From NCBI GenBank assembly GCA_016840125.1, contig JAEOSY010000658.1:1-27770 (forward strand): a stretch of DNA of 27,770 nt, in the 5' to 3' direction. How positions within the stretch are numbered: the first letter of the stretch is position 1; the number at the start of each line of letters is the position of its first letter. Position numbers and translations under genes: made by a program. Of this stretch, positions 17,777 to 25,018 are shown piece after piece. Source of the stretch: Candidatus Helarchaeota archaeon (GTDB lineage: Archaea > Asgardarchaeota > Lokiarchaeia > Helarchaeales > HEL-GB-A). The notes under the pieces were generated by a model, which saw nothing but the letters and a program-made list of their open reading frames with translations, had not been told where the DNA came from and ran no database searches.

Positions 17777-18958
17777 TTATTTCCAAATTTTCGTATTTCT
17801 GCCGATTCCAGTCGAAATTATATCTGACTGGGATAATTTCTTATCCATCGGGGTTTCCTGATCGATATCGAATAAAATCCCATCCCAAACCTCATCAACT
17901 GTCATATCCACATCAATATTCTTAAAAAATCGAGCCTCACTGGGATAGTTCCAATCAAATTGTTCTTCCTCCCAGGTCGATTTTTTCTTTAAGTTGGGAT
18001 ATTCTACTTCTAACGTTGCTGCAGGTAAGGGAATTCCCGCTTCTTTCAATACTTTTTCAATTCCCAATTCAAATAGTTCAGGAAACTCGCTTTTTAATAA
18101 TTCCTTCCCCTCAACCTCAACATGTTGAATGTAAAACTTTCCCCCAGTAGTTAACCCTGCCATTTTATTGATAAAATCTGCTCTACTTGAGAGAGAAAAA
18201 AGGTTTATAATACTCGGCATAGGAATGTAACTGAACCAGAGGTCGGGTAATCCGAAAATTCTCTTTGCATTTAAGCCGCTCCAAAGAGTCCCGAAACTTT
18301 CATAGTTGCTTAGTTCAGAATACAGTTCGATAGTAGCTGAGCCATATGCTGCCGCTATAAGATAGGAAGAATTCACCCATTGGGGAGTTCTTTCATTTCT
18401 GACATCACGCAGAGTTTCTTGAATTCGCTCGCCCCATTGTAGGACACCTTTACTCTTTTTGGGCAAGTCCCTAATTTTATAACCTAGCTTACGATGACGT
18501 CTCTCCATTAATTCATCATCAGGTCCAACGATATACCAATCTACAGGTATCCCATCCTCTGAATGAACGTTTAAAATATAGACAAGTTCCCCCGTAAAGT
18601 CGTTGACGTTAACATATGCTGCATCCACTGAATTTCCATAGATCAATCGCATCATACCTTGTTGGAGGTAAGTTAGCGTTGATGTTATGGCAGGAAAGAA
18701 CAAATATGTCATGGTTTTTTCTGGTGGTGTCTCAAGAGATCCATCTAATAGTGCTTTTGAAGTGTGAATTGATTCATCCAACCTAAATTTAAAGGCGTCA
18801 TATAAAAAACTCGTTGAAAGTCTGCTGGTTAATTCGACTACTCTATCATAACCGACTTCTTGGAACATTTTCCAGATATGATTGGCCCCCAATGGAAAAA
18901 TAAATCTTCCAGGAACATCTTTTGGGATTTCAGCCCAGGTGTGAACCAAAAATAACAC
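17777..18958 (-). CDS. Conserved-looking protein of unknown function
   Basis: 393 residues that I do not recognise. There is no signal peptide, clear membrane helix or nucleotide motif. Sequence is well mixed and enzyme-like (Trp/Tyr-rich; MTVDEVWDGILFDIDQETP near the C-terminus). It sits between the PadR regulator (5 nt away) and the dehydrogenase (20 nt), so it probably belongs to the same pathway. GTG 18958 lies inside an AGAGGTG ribosome site; TTG 18949, 6 nt after that site, may be the true start. Confidence 0.72.
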   Translation of the reverse strand: MLFLVHTWAEIPKDVPGRFIFPLGANHIWKMFQEVGYDRVVELTSRLSTSFLYDAFKFRLDESIHTSKALLDGSLETPPEKTMTYLFFPAITSTLTYLQQGMMRLIYGNSVDAAYVNVNDFTGELVYILNVHSEDGIPVDWYIVGPDDELMERRHRKLGYKIRDLPKKSKGVLQWGERIQETLRDVRNERTPQWVNSSYLIAAAYGSATIELYSELSNYESFGTLWSGLNAKRIFGLPDLWFSYIPMPSIINLFSLSSRADFINKMAGLTTGGKFYIQHVEVEGKELLKSEFPELFELGIEKVLKEAGIPLPAATLEVEYPNLKKKSTWEEEQFDWNYPSEARFFKNIDVDMTVDEVWDGILFDIDQETPMDKKLSQSDIISTGIGRNTKIWK

Positions 18959-18963
18959 CTCTT

Positions 18964-19449
18964 TTAATCAATATCATGAAAGGCATCTTTGTACTCCTCC
19001 ATTTCCCCTAATTCCGTAATTTTTTCATCGATCCGTTTTAGTTCTTTTATTAAATGTTTTTTATAAGACATCAATTGTTCTGCTATTGTAGCAGTATCCA
19101 CAAATTTTTCCCAAAAATGAAATCGTTTAAATGGAAGGGAGGGTGGTTTAAACTGCTTGTTTTGAAAAAATGGTAAAGGGGGTTTATTAAATTCTTTTAA
19201 TTGTTGTAAACCTTTTTCAGTTAACTCGTAATAAATGGAGGTTATAGTAACATCATTGGTTTTTTCCTCATTCTTTCTAATTAAGCCCCGATTTTGTAAC
19301 TTTCGCAATGCAGGATATATCATTGACGTTTTTGCTTGCCATAAGAATCCAAATTCCGTGTTTAACTCGGATATTATTTCTTTACCGTTTTTTACACCAT
19401 CTTTTAAACTGGCTAATATTAAATCATCTATATTCGCGATTTGTCTCAC
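18964..19449 (-). CDS. PadR-family transcriptional regulator
   Basis: 161 residues. An N-terminal winged helix (LILASLKDGVKNGKEIISEL, then SMIYPALRKLQNRGLI, then YYELTEKGLQQLKEF) is typical PadR, followed by a helical dimerisation tail (KKHLIKELKRIDEKITELGEM). PadR proteins usually repress and are released by a small aromatic or other ligand. First gene of the 13.1-19.4 kb operon, with palindromic DNA 11-48 nt upstream of GTG 19449, which suggests autoregulation of the whole unit. Confidence 0.88.
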   Translation of the reverse strand: MRQIANIDDLILASLKDGVKNGKEIISELNTEFGFLWQAKTSMIYPALRKLQNRGLIRKNEEKTNDVTITSIYYELTEKGLQQLKEFNKPPLPFFQNKQFKPPSLPFKRFHFWEKFVDTATIAEQLMSYKKHLIKELKRIDEKITELGEMEEYKDAFHDID

Positions 19450-19459
19450 CCGTTTTTGG

Positions 19460-19497
19460 CAGCGACGTAGCAGCTACGTGGCAACGTACGTAGTGCC
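19460..19497. promoter_or_regulatory. Palindrome cluster, probable PadR operator
   Basis: ACGTAGCAGCTACGT (19465-19479) has 6-bp inverted arms with a 3-nt centre. GGCAACGTACGTAGTGCC (19480-19497) has GGCA/TGCC outer arms around ACGTACGT. Both share the ACGTAG half-site, giving repeated half-sites in the divergent region between PadR and the GNAT gene. Its content stands out from the A+T-rich flanks. Confidence 0.6.
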
Positions 19498-19530
19498 TAT
19501 ATTTAAGTTTTTTTAAGCAGGGAGGATAGA

Positions 19531-19538
19531 TATAAATA
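19531..19538 (+). promoter_or_regulatory. TATA-like box for the GNAT gene
   Basis: TATAAATA ends 25 nt before ATG 19564, the distance expected for a leaderless archaeal transcript. An ATCCT/AGGAT stem (about 19543-19557) lies in between. Confidence 0.4.
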
Positions 19539-19563
19539 GAATGATCCTCTAAAAGGATAGATC

Positions 19564-20010
19564 ATGAGCCAAGAATTAATTTTGCGGCGGGCAACGTCGG
19601 AGGATATACCGAATTTGAGGTCATTGATGGAGCAGTTATGTGCGACTCAAAACGTGCCCTTCAATGAGCAACGGTTCAAGTGGGGTGTCAAAAAACGCCT
19701 CCATGACCGGCTGCAAAAGCAAGGGATGTTTGTCGCGGAGGATCCGGAAACTCATAAAGTCTTGGGTATGATAACAGCGGAATTGGTTATCGACCCGTTA
19801 GGAAGTGCTGAGGGGTATATCCGCACGGTCGTAGTAGATGAGCAGGCGCGAGGAAGGAGGGTTGGGAAGACCCTACTTCAAGCTTCGCTCGATTATCTGA
19901 AGGAGATGGGTGTGGAGGTCATCCGGATCAATAGCAGAGGGGACAAGACTCAATATTTTGAGAGTTTCGGATTTCGAAAAAAATATACTGTCATGGAATT
20001 CCGGACTTAA
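19564..20010 (+). CDS. GNAT N-acetyltransferase, copy 1
   Basis: 148 residues. The acetyl-CoA site is in VVVDEQARGRRVGKTLLQAS (motif A); VIRINSRGDKTQYFESFGF is the usual C-terminal half. Substrate unknown. It is 117/148 identical by hand count to the GNAT at 25019, with identical length and no gaps, but its DNA is richer in G+C. Directly downstream, in the same frame after its TAA, is a decayed nucleotidyltransferase; copy 2 is followed by intact MntA and HepT, so both are parts of one duplicated module. Confidence 0.9.
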   Translation: MSQELILRRATSEDIPNLRSLMEQLCATQNVPFNEQRFKWGVKKRLHDRLQKQGMFVAEDPETHKVLGMITAELVIDPLGSAEGYIRTVVVDEQARGRRVGKTLLQASLDYLKEMGVEVIRINSRGDKTQYFESFGFRKKYTVMEFRT

Positions 20011-20196
20011 GGAATTGTTATACGAATATCTAAAGAATATGGGATTTCACTGCTCCTACTATTCGGATCCGCCGTAGAGAGAAATGATTATAATGATATA
20101 GACCTCGCCGTGAGAGGTTTGAAACCTGAACTCTTCTTCAAATACTATGGGGAGTTATTGCGGGCACTTGATCAAGATTTTCTGATAGAATCATAA
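20011..20196 (+). pseudogene. Decayed MntA-type minimal nucleotidyltransferase
   Basis: Reading on from the GNAT stop, the frame encodes ISLLLLFGSAVERNDYNDID and on to YYGELLRALD, about 41/47 identical to the intact nucleotidyltransferase at 25560. It has no start codon and lacks the first residues. After LLRALD it diverges into QDFLIES and a stop, losing the C-terminal third. No HepT remains follow. The GSxxxx...DxD catalytic block survives but the gene is broken at both ends. Confidence 0.82.
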
Positions 20197-20264
20197 TTAA
20201 ACCCCTCAAACTATAAACTGACGTTCATAGTGAGAAAAAAGAAAAAATTAGGATTATTATTGTC

Positions 20265-20348
20265 CATCATAAGGGGAAAAAGTCCCATCACAAAGAGAGA
20301 AAAGTACATCATTAGGGGGAAAAGTTTCATTGTTAGGGGTGAAGATAT
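20265..20348. repeat. Four degenerate 21-bp tandem repeats
   Basis: CATCATAAGGGGAAAAAG, CATCACAAAGAGAGAAAAG, CATCATTAGGGGGAAAAG and CATTGTTAGGGGTGAAG start at 20265, 20286, 20307 and 20328, an exact 21-nt period. There are no spacers, so not CRISPR. Stops interrupt every useful frame. The rest of the 20197-20411 gap is A-rich, with a possible TATA box (TTTTAAAT, about 20359) for the next gene. Confidence 0.72.
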
Positions 20349-20411
20349 CTCACAAACCTTTTAAATCAGTAGTTGGATACCTAAGCTAGGATAAAATGGA
20401 GACGAGATAGC

Positions 20412-20720
20412 ATGATAGAATGGAATGAAGAAGATAAATTTACATTCCCCCTCCAACCGTTGGGTGACGGAGTCCTGCTTGAGGTTCCGGAGGCATTCAG
20501 TCAGAAGTTTCCCCTGCTCCCGGGAAGCACTATCAACGTGGTGATCGAGGACGCGGTCATGATGTATGACTCGCGAGGGGCTATACTGGCTGTGATGACA
20601 AAGGAATTCGACCTCTCAGCCATGACGACCACTGTCTATGCGAAGCAGTTGGTGCCGTCTGAGCAATGTGAGGTGGAACGGCTGCTCCAAGAGAATGGTA
20701 TTAGTTTAGCACCGGAATAA
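20412..20720 (+). CDS. Small protein of unknown function
   Basis: 102 residues, G+C-rich relative to the flanks. LGDGVLLEVPEAFSQKFPLL followed by LPGSTINVVIEDAVMMYD faintly resembles the strand-helix-strand of AbrB-like DNA-binding hairpins, but this is weak. No membrane segment. GGAG lies about 10 nt upstream of the ATG, and a hairpin terminator follows. Convergent with the Cas1-like gene. Confidence 0.68.
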   Translation: MIEWNEEDKFTFPLQPLGDGVLLEVPEAFSQKFPLLPGSTINVVIEDAVMMYDSRGAILAVMTKEFDLSAMTTTVYAKQLVPSEQCEVERLLQENGISLAPE

Positions 20721-20735
20721 CTTGATAGTGGGATC

Positions 20736-20763
20736 GGAGGACTCCTCCTTCCCTCCTTTTTTT
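20736..20763 (+). terminator. Hairpin plus oligo-T terminator
   Basis: GGAGGA-C-TCCTCC (20736-20748) is a perfect 6-bp stem, followed by a pyrimidine tract ending in seven T. It closes the 102-residue gene. Confidence 0.6.
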
Positions 20764-20836
20764 GTCCCATCACATCAGAATGCGTATTTTACGTCCGTGT
20801 GTAATGCGTTTACGAAGAAAAAAATTAACTGTATTT

Positions 20837-22375
20837 TCAAATTTCCATCCCGTACTGACTTTTGTTGATGTAATCGATCGATCCGTTATGGATGCGATGG
20901 GCACCTTCAAGGGATAATCCTAGTTCGACCAATTCATATGGCTTTTTGAGAGCGAGTTGGAGGACATTGCGGAGTTTCGCATTGATCAGAACATCCTCGA
21001 GGTTCGGATCGACGTCTTCTAAGAGGGTAAAGAGGTACTGGATGCTGGCAGGGAGGTTGGGATCCGGGGCTTCCCCTAGTTTATGTAGCAACCCCTCCGA
21101 AATGCCTTGCTCCGTGACGACGAGCAACTCATACTCCATGGTGATGCGGGACAGTAGAATTTTATCGTTGAGGTACTTCAACCAGAGGGACCCCATGGTG
21201 GAGAAGGGCGCACTGCGTTCGATCGGGGTCGGCTCCATTTCTTGGGAAGGTGTGGCAAGATAATAGAACCATGGTAAGAGCGATCTAAGGACTTTCATAG
21301 TGTCACGGAACTTCCTCTTGTTATACAGGAGATTGGCAAATAATTGCGCCTCCCCCACCATGATGTCAATGAGGGGTTTGGTCGCTCCCGTCCCTACGGG
21401 GAACGGTTGCTGACAGATTAAGTAGAATAATTCTTCTAATTGGTTCTCTCTGGTTGGCTGGACGTAATACACCCGGTCCCATCCCGTCTTGCCCGAGAAG
21501 AAGGCATCCTCGTTCAACGAATTCTTCGCATACCATGCTTGGAGTTCCGGGGACGCGTCTGGAGGGACGGTGCCCGCAAAGGCATGGAGCAAGTAATACC
21601 GGAAGGGCGGGCGGTAGGCATCCATGAGGTCATAGATTAACTCCCGGTTCCGATGGTGCTCGGCGGTCCGATAGGTTTGGGGTCGTTTCCGCTGGTGCAC
21701 GATCCCCGGACCCGGGTAGTATTTGGAAAAGCCCGCTTTGGCTAGACTATCCCCCATCTTCATTTCCAATAACCGGTACAGATGGTTGAGCGCGGCGTTG
21801 AAGGGATCATAGGCTTTGGACCCGTAATAGAAGTCCGTGCGCGCGAACCGTTGGATCTGTCTGCCCGAGAACCAGAGATCGCGAGGGAGGGATTCCTTCA
21901 CCACGTCCCATGCCACCCGTTCGGCATTTCCCTCTAAACTGCGTAATTGCCCAATAATGCGGACAGGGTTCAACTCCGGGTCGGCGGTGATCTCCCGATT
22001 GAGGATCGCATAGTATTTTTCCCGATCAGATCGCTCCCTTGATCGGATTAGCTCCCGGTGGATTTTCCGTAGCTGACGCACCAACTGCTCTTTCCGTGCC
22101 TTCCGCCGGTCTAGGATGAGGTACGCCTCTGCCAGATAATCCAATTGCGCGAGACAGCGTTCACGCGAGCCTGCCGGTAACAAGGTGGAGTAGTGGACAT
22201 TGGAAAGCATTTTTGCCACCACCATGTCCCGGGCCGTAATCAACAGGGGATGATCCAGCGGGACATCTCGTTCTTGGAAGGTGAGCAAGCGGTTTCGTAA
22301 ATCATCTTCGATCTCTCGCCGGTGCTCGGATCGCTCCACTTCTCCCTTAGACAAGGGTTTGACAGGGTTTGACAC
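20837..22375 (-). CDS. Stand-alone Cas1-family integrase-like protein
   Basis: 512 residues. The helical catalytic half of Cas1 is recognisable. ITARDMVVAKMLSNVHYST (about 46-64) is the family helix, QLRSLEGNAERVAW holds Glu148, YDPFNAALNHLYRLLEMKMG (189-208) is the DPxNxxLNxxYxLL block, PGIVHQ holds His227, and LIYDLMDAYRPP holds Asp249 (canonical DLMEEFRP). All three metal ligands are kept, with about nine extra residues between His and Asp. The usual N-terminal beta-sandwich is missing; only about 42 charged residues precede the helical part, and a stop lies just upstream of GTG 22375. About 190 C-terminal residues are not recognised. No cas2, other cas gene or array is present. G+C reaches about two thirds in places. 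Confidence 0.72.
   Translation of the reverse strand: MSNPVKPLSKGEVERSEHRREIEDDLRNRLLTFQERDVPLDHPLLITARDMVVAKMLSNVHYSTLLPAGSRERCLAQLDYLAEAYLILDRRKARKEQLVRQLRKIHRELIRSRERSDREKYYAILNREITADPELNPVRIIGQLRSLEGNAERVAWDVVKESLPRDLWFSGRQIQRFARTDFYYGSKAYDPFNAALNHLYRLLEMKMGDSLAKAGFSKYYPGPGIVHQRKRPQTYRTAEHHRNRELIYDLMDAYRPPFRYYLLHAFAGTVPPDASPELQAWYAKNSLNEDAFFSGKTGWDRVYYVQPTRENQLEELFYLICQQPFPVGTGATKPLIDIMVGEAQLFANLLYNKRKFRDTMKVLRSLLPWFYYLATPSQEMEPTPIERSAPFSTMGSLWLKYLNDKILLSRITMEYELLVVTEQGISEGLLHKLGEAPDPNLPASIQYLFTLLEDVDPNLEDVLINAKLRNVLQLALKKPYELVELGLSLEGAHRIHNGSIDYINKSQYGMEI
22355..22374. repeat. 10-bp tandem duplication at divergent starts
   Basis: GGGTTTGACA occurs twice in direct succession (22355-22364, 22365-22374), exactly where the Cas1-like GTG start and the TTG start of the next gene overlap. 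It encodes the NPVKP start of the Cas1-like frame. Confidence 0.6.
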
Positions 22376-22410
22376 AAATACTCAACTCTCTCTGGTCTTT
22401 TACAATTGTT

Positions 22411-22986
22411 ATGGCTGTTATGTTAGGGGCTGGGAAAGCTTGGGAGAAGCATGCAGACCCCGTCCAAGGCGCTAAGTTTAAATCAAAACTCATCACCAAC
22501 TACATCGATGATATGGCGGATGACGCAGTCATCCATCTCATGCAAAAAGTCATTGAACAAGGAGATGATTTGACGATAATGCGGTTAGATCGGGCCTTTG
22601 ACGCCGTAACAAGAACACCAGAATTTTTGAGGGGACAGGTCAGTTCAACCCAGTGGATGGCAACGGCTAGCAGAATAGTTCTTAAAAATATGGGGTTCAA
22701 GGTGAATTGGTTGGTACGCGGGATCTATATCTTTAAACAACTAGTCGGGGGGCTTCTCTCTCCGACAGAGTGGATAGAGCTCGCAACGTTTGGTGTTTCA
22801 GGAGGCGTCGACATGTTTGATATTAATAATAAAGTTGGGAGTTGGTTTTGGAATTGGGGTGACAACCTCCTATTTCTACCGTTGACGGATGAGACTACGT
22901 GGGGGCTCTTTAAACTAGCTGGATGGACTGCCTACATAACACCTCCCCACCATGCGGAATTTGGGCAGGGACCGCTCAAGTGGTGA
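22411..22986 (+). CDS. Protein of unknown function
   Basis: The frame runs from TTG 22369 to 22986 (205 residues) but would overlap the divergent Cas1-like start, so ATG 22411 (MAVMLGAGKAWEK, 191 residues) is preferred. The protein is Trp-rich, with moderately hydrophobic segments (VNWLVRGIYIFKQLVGGLL; WIELATFGVSGGVDMF) that may be amphipathic or membrane-associated. No family recognised. Its divergent pairing with the Cas1-like gene may mean a shared mobile or defence context. Confidence 0.6.
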   Translation: MAVMLGAGKAWEKHADPVQGAKFKSKLITNYIDDMADDAVIHLMQKVIEQGDDLTIMRLDRAFDAVTRTPEFLRGQVSSTQWMATASRIVLKNMGFKVNWLVRGIYIFKQLVGGLLSPTEWIELATFGVSGGVDMFDINNKVGSWFWNWGDNLLFLPLTDETTWGLFKLAGWTAYITPPHHAEFGQGPLKW

Positions 22987-23074
22987 GAGTCCCAGTCCAT
23001 TTTTTGCGCATTTCGACCTCTAAGATTTATAAGGTTTGAACATCCATTTTAAATTAAATAAGGACTTGACGGAG

Positions 23075-23143
23075 AGATAATAAAAAGCACTCATGAAAGA
23101 TAATAAAAAGCCCTCATGAAAGATAATAAAAAGCCCTCATGAA
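23075..23143. repeat. Three 23-bp tandem repeats
   Basis: Units beginning AGATAATAAAAAGC and ending CTCATGAA start at 23075, 23098 and 23121. Units 2 and 3 are identical and unit 1 differs at one base. No spacers. They lie 20 nt before the TPR gene, in a 177-nt gap that otherwise has only a possible TATA box (ATTTATAAGG, about 23024). Confidence 0.85.
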
Positions 23144-23163
23144 TGGTCTAAAGGGGAATTGAA

Positions 23164-23592
23164 TTGAAAAAAGAGGATCCTGAAGATTACAAAAAAGGTT
23201 TGGAATATTTACACAACAAACAATATAAAAAAGCTCTCCGCTTCTTTAAGAAGTCATTGGAGAAGCATCCAAATCATTACAACACGTGGTTTCAGCTAGG
23301 ACATGTGTACATTGGTCTAAAAAAGGAGGAGGAGGCAATCAAATGCTGGGAGAAATCCGCTCAGGTGGTACGTACGCCATGGGCGCTTTTAGCGTTAGCG
23401 GGCGTATATTTTGATAGGGGCGATTGGGCTAAGTACCGCCAATACGCTGAACAACATGATGAGTTGGTGCAAGATGAAATGGAGACGCGTCATGATGAGT
23501 TGGTGCAAGATGAAATGGAGAGGCAAGATGAAATGGAGAGGCGTCATGATGAGTTGGCGCGAGATGAAATGGTGAAGCAAGATGAATTATAA
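23164..23592 (+). CDS. TPR protein with a repetitive charged tail
   Basis: 142 residues. Two TPR units (DYKKGLEYLHNKQYKKALRF and NTWFQLGHVYIGLKKEEEAI) are followed by a partial third; residues from about 97 on are a low-complexity repeat of HDELVQDEMETR and shortened variants, encoded by near-identical 36-bp DNA units. The tail is probably a charged helix or coiled coil and a hotspot for slippage. TTG 23164 is the assumed start. Its last 11 nt overlap the next gene. Confidence 0.78.
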   Translation: MKKEDPEDYKKGLEYLHNKQYKKALRFFKKSLEKHPNHYNTWFQLGHVYIGLKKEEEAIKCWEKSAQVVRTPWALLALAGVYFDRGDWAKYRQYAEQHDELVQDEMETRHDELVQDEMERQDEMERRHDELARDEMVKQDEL

Positions 23593-24889
23593 AATATTGT
23601 TTATTATCTCTGTGCTGTTTCTTGGGTCTTTAGGGTTTCACAACCGTAATAATTGGGAGATAATTCCGAATTTCGACACGGAGGAAATCATTTCTAACAC
23701 ATTTACACCACCTCCTCAGCAATGGAACAGTACTTGGGGTACCCCTTGGATAGATCAATGTAATGGCGTTACGTTAGATCCTGATGGAAATATCTATTTG
23801 GCAGGAAGTTTCAATAACTCTGGCTCCAACTCCATTGACCTAACTCTTATTAAATATAATAAGGGAGGAGGACAAGTTTGGAATAGTTCTTGGGGTGAAA
23901 ACGAAAGTGAATATGGTGATGGTTTGACGATAGACACGTCAGGATGTTTGTATGTTGTAGGACACCAGCTCACCTCTGGGGGGAACGTTTCTGGATTTCT
24001 TATCAAATTCGATGTCAGTGCGGATGAGATCTGGAATCATACCTGGGATGATTGGTATGCCCAAGATGTCGCCGTCAATGGTAATAATGAAGTTTATGTG
24101 GTTGGATATGCGCCCATAAATGAATATGCTGTAATTGTAAAAGTCAATTCTAGTGGAAACATGCAATGGACACGAATTTGGAACCACAGCTCTGATATAT
24201 ACGGGTATGGCGTCGCGGTGGATGGAAATGATGTATATTTCACTGGCAACTTTCATAACGGGACCAATAACCAAGATATTTTTCTTATGAAGTATAATTC
24301 TACAGGGCACAGTCTTTGGAATGTGTCATGGGGGAGTATAGATACGGAGCACGCTTACGATGTCGACGCTAAAGCGGGTGATGGATGTTACATTGTAGGA
24401 TTATTTGCTAATATAAGCTCTCAACATACCCTGCTCCTAAAATATAACTCCACAGGAAATTTGATATGGAGTCGAATATCACCGATAAGTCCTAGAAAAA
24501 TTGGGCGTGCCATTACTATCCAACAAAACCTACTCTATATCGCCGGAAGTGTAGGACCCTTTGGAGGTGAAAACGCATCTCTTCGTGTATACGATCTGAA
24601 TGGACTGTGTGTATGGAATACAACATGGGGCGGATTTATGAGAGACGAGGCATTTGACATAGTGGTCAATACTGAAGGTATAATCTATATCGTTGGGAAT
24701 ACGGATAATTTTGGGTTAGGCACGCTAGGTAAACCAGATATATTCATAGTTAAATTTGGGGTAGAAGAATCTTCCTCACCGCCTCCAATCCATGGTTTCT
24801 TACCCATTCACATAGTTATAATACTCGGCATAATGAGTGTTATTGTATTATTTAAGAGAAAAGGTTGGATAGAGAAGATTAAATTATAA
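23582..24889 (+). CDS. Exported beta-propeller surface protein, C-terminally anchored
   Basis: 435 residues. A signal peptide (KILFIISVLFLGSLGF) is followed by repeated blades of the SBBP type: GVTLDPDGNIYLAGSFNN, GLTIDTSGCLYVVG, WNVSWGSIDTEHAYDV and others, each with a W...WG edge and a D...G.YVVG strand. Many N-x-S/T sites suggest glycosylation. A Pro/Ser linker leads to one membrane helix (IHIVIILGIMSVIVLF) and a basic KRKG tail, placing the propeller outside the cell. Function is likely binding or cell-surface structure; this architecture is frequent in Asgard genomes. Confidence 0.87.
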   Translation: MNYKILFIISVLFLGSLGFHNRNNWEIIPNFDTEEIISNTFTPPPQQWNSTWGTPWIDQCNGVTLDPDGNIYLAGSFNNSGSNSIDLTLIKYNKGGGQVWNSSWGENESEYGDGLTIDTSGCLYVVGHQLTSGGNVSGFLIKFDVSADEIWNHTWDDWYAQDVAVNGNNEVYVVGYAPINEYAVIVKVNSSGNMQWTRIWNHSSDIYGYGVAVDGNDVYFTGNFHNGTNNQDIFLMKYNSTGHSLWNVSWGSIDTEHAYDVDAKAGDGCYIVGLFANISSQHTLLLKYNSTGNLIWSRISPISPRKIGRAITIQQNLLYIAGSVGPFGGENASLRVYDLNGLCVWNTTWGGFMRDEAFDIVVNTEGIIYIVGNTDNFGLGTLGKPDIFIVKFGVEESSSPPPIHGFLPIHIVIILGIMSVIVLFKRKGWIEKIKL

Positions 24890-25018
24890 TTCTTACTACT
24901 CCGCATATGATCAGAGGTGATGGAAATTGACGTCTGGATTAATAGAATTGGCAGAATGATTAAAAATAGTGTTTAATTTTAATTCTCTATATATTTTAAA
25001 AAAAAAGAGTGGAAAAAC

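Noticed and set aside
20265..20348. CRISPR array next to a Cas1-like gene
   Set aside because: The 21-bp units are directly joined with no spacers and diverge from one another; the 23-bp block at 23075 is also spacer-less.
20282..20774. 11-bp direct repeat GTCCCATCACA at 20282 and 20764 as a target-site duplication
   Set aside because: An 11-bp match within a few kilobases is expected about once by chance, and one copy lies within the tandem repeats.
21440..21640. Plus-strand frames opposite the Cas1-like gene
   Set aside because: High G+C makes long antisense frames common; translations show no family features and run through the Cas1 motifs.
20837..22375. Classical casposon
   Set aside because: No DNA polymerase B, no convincing terminal inverted repeats, and the Cas1-like protein lacks the N-terminal domain found in casposases.
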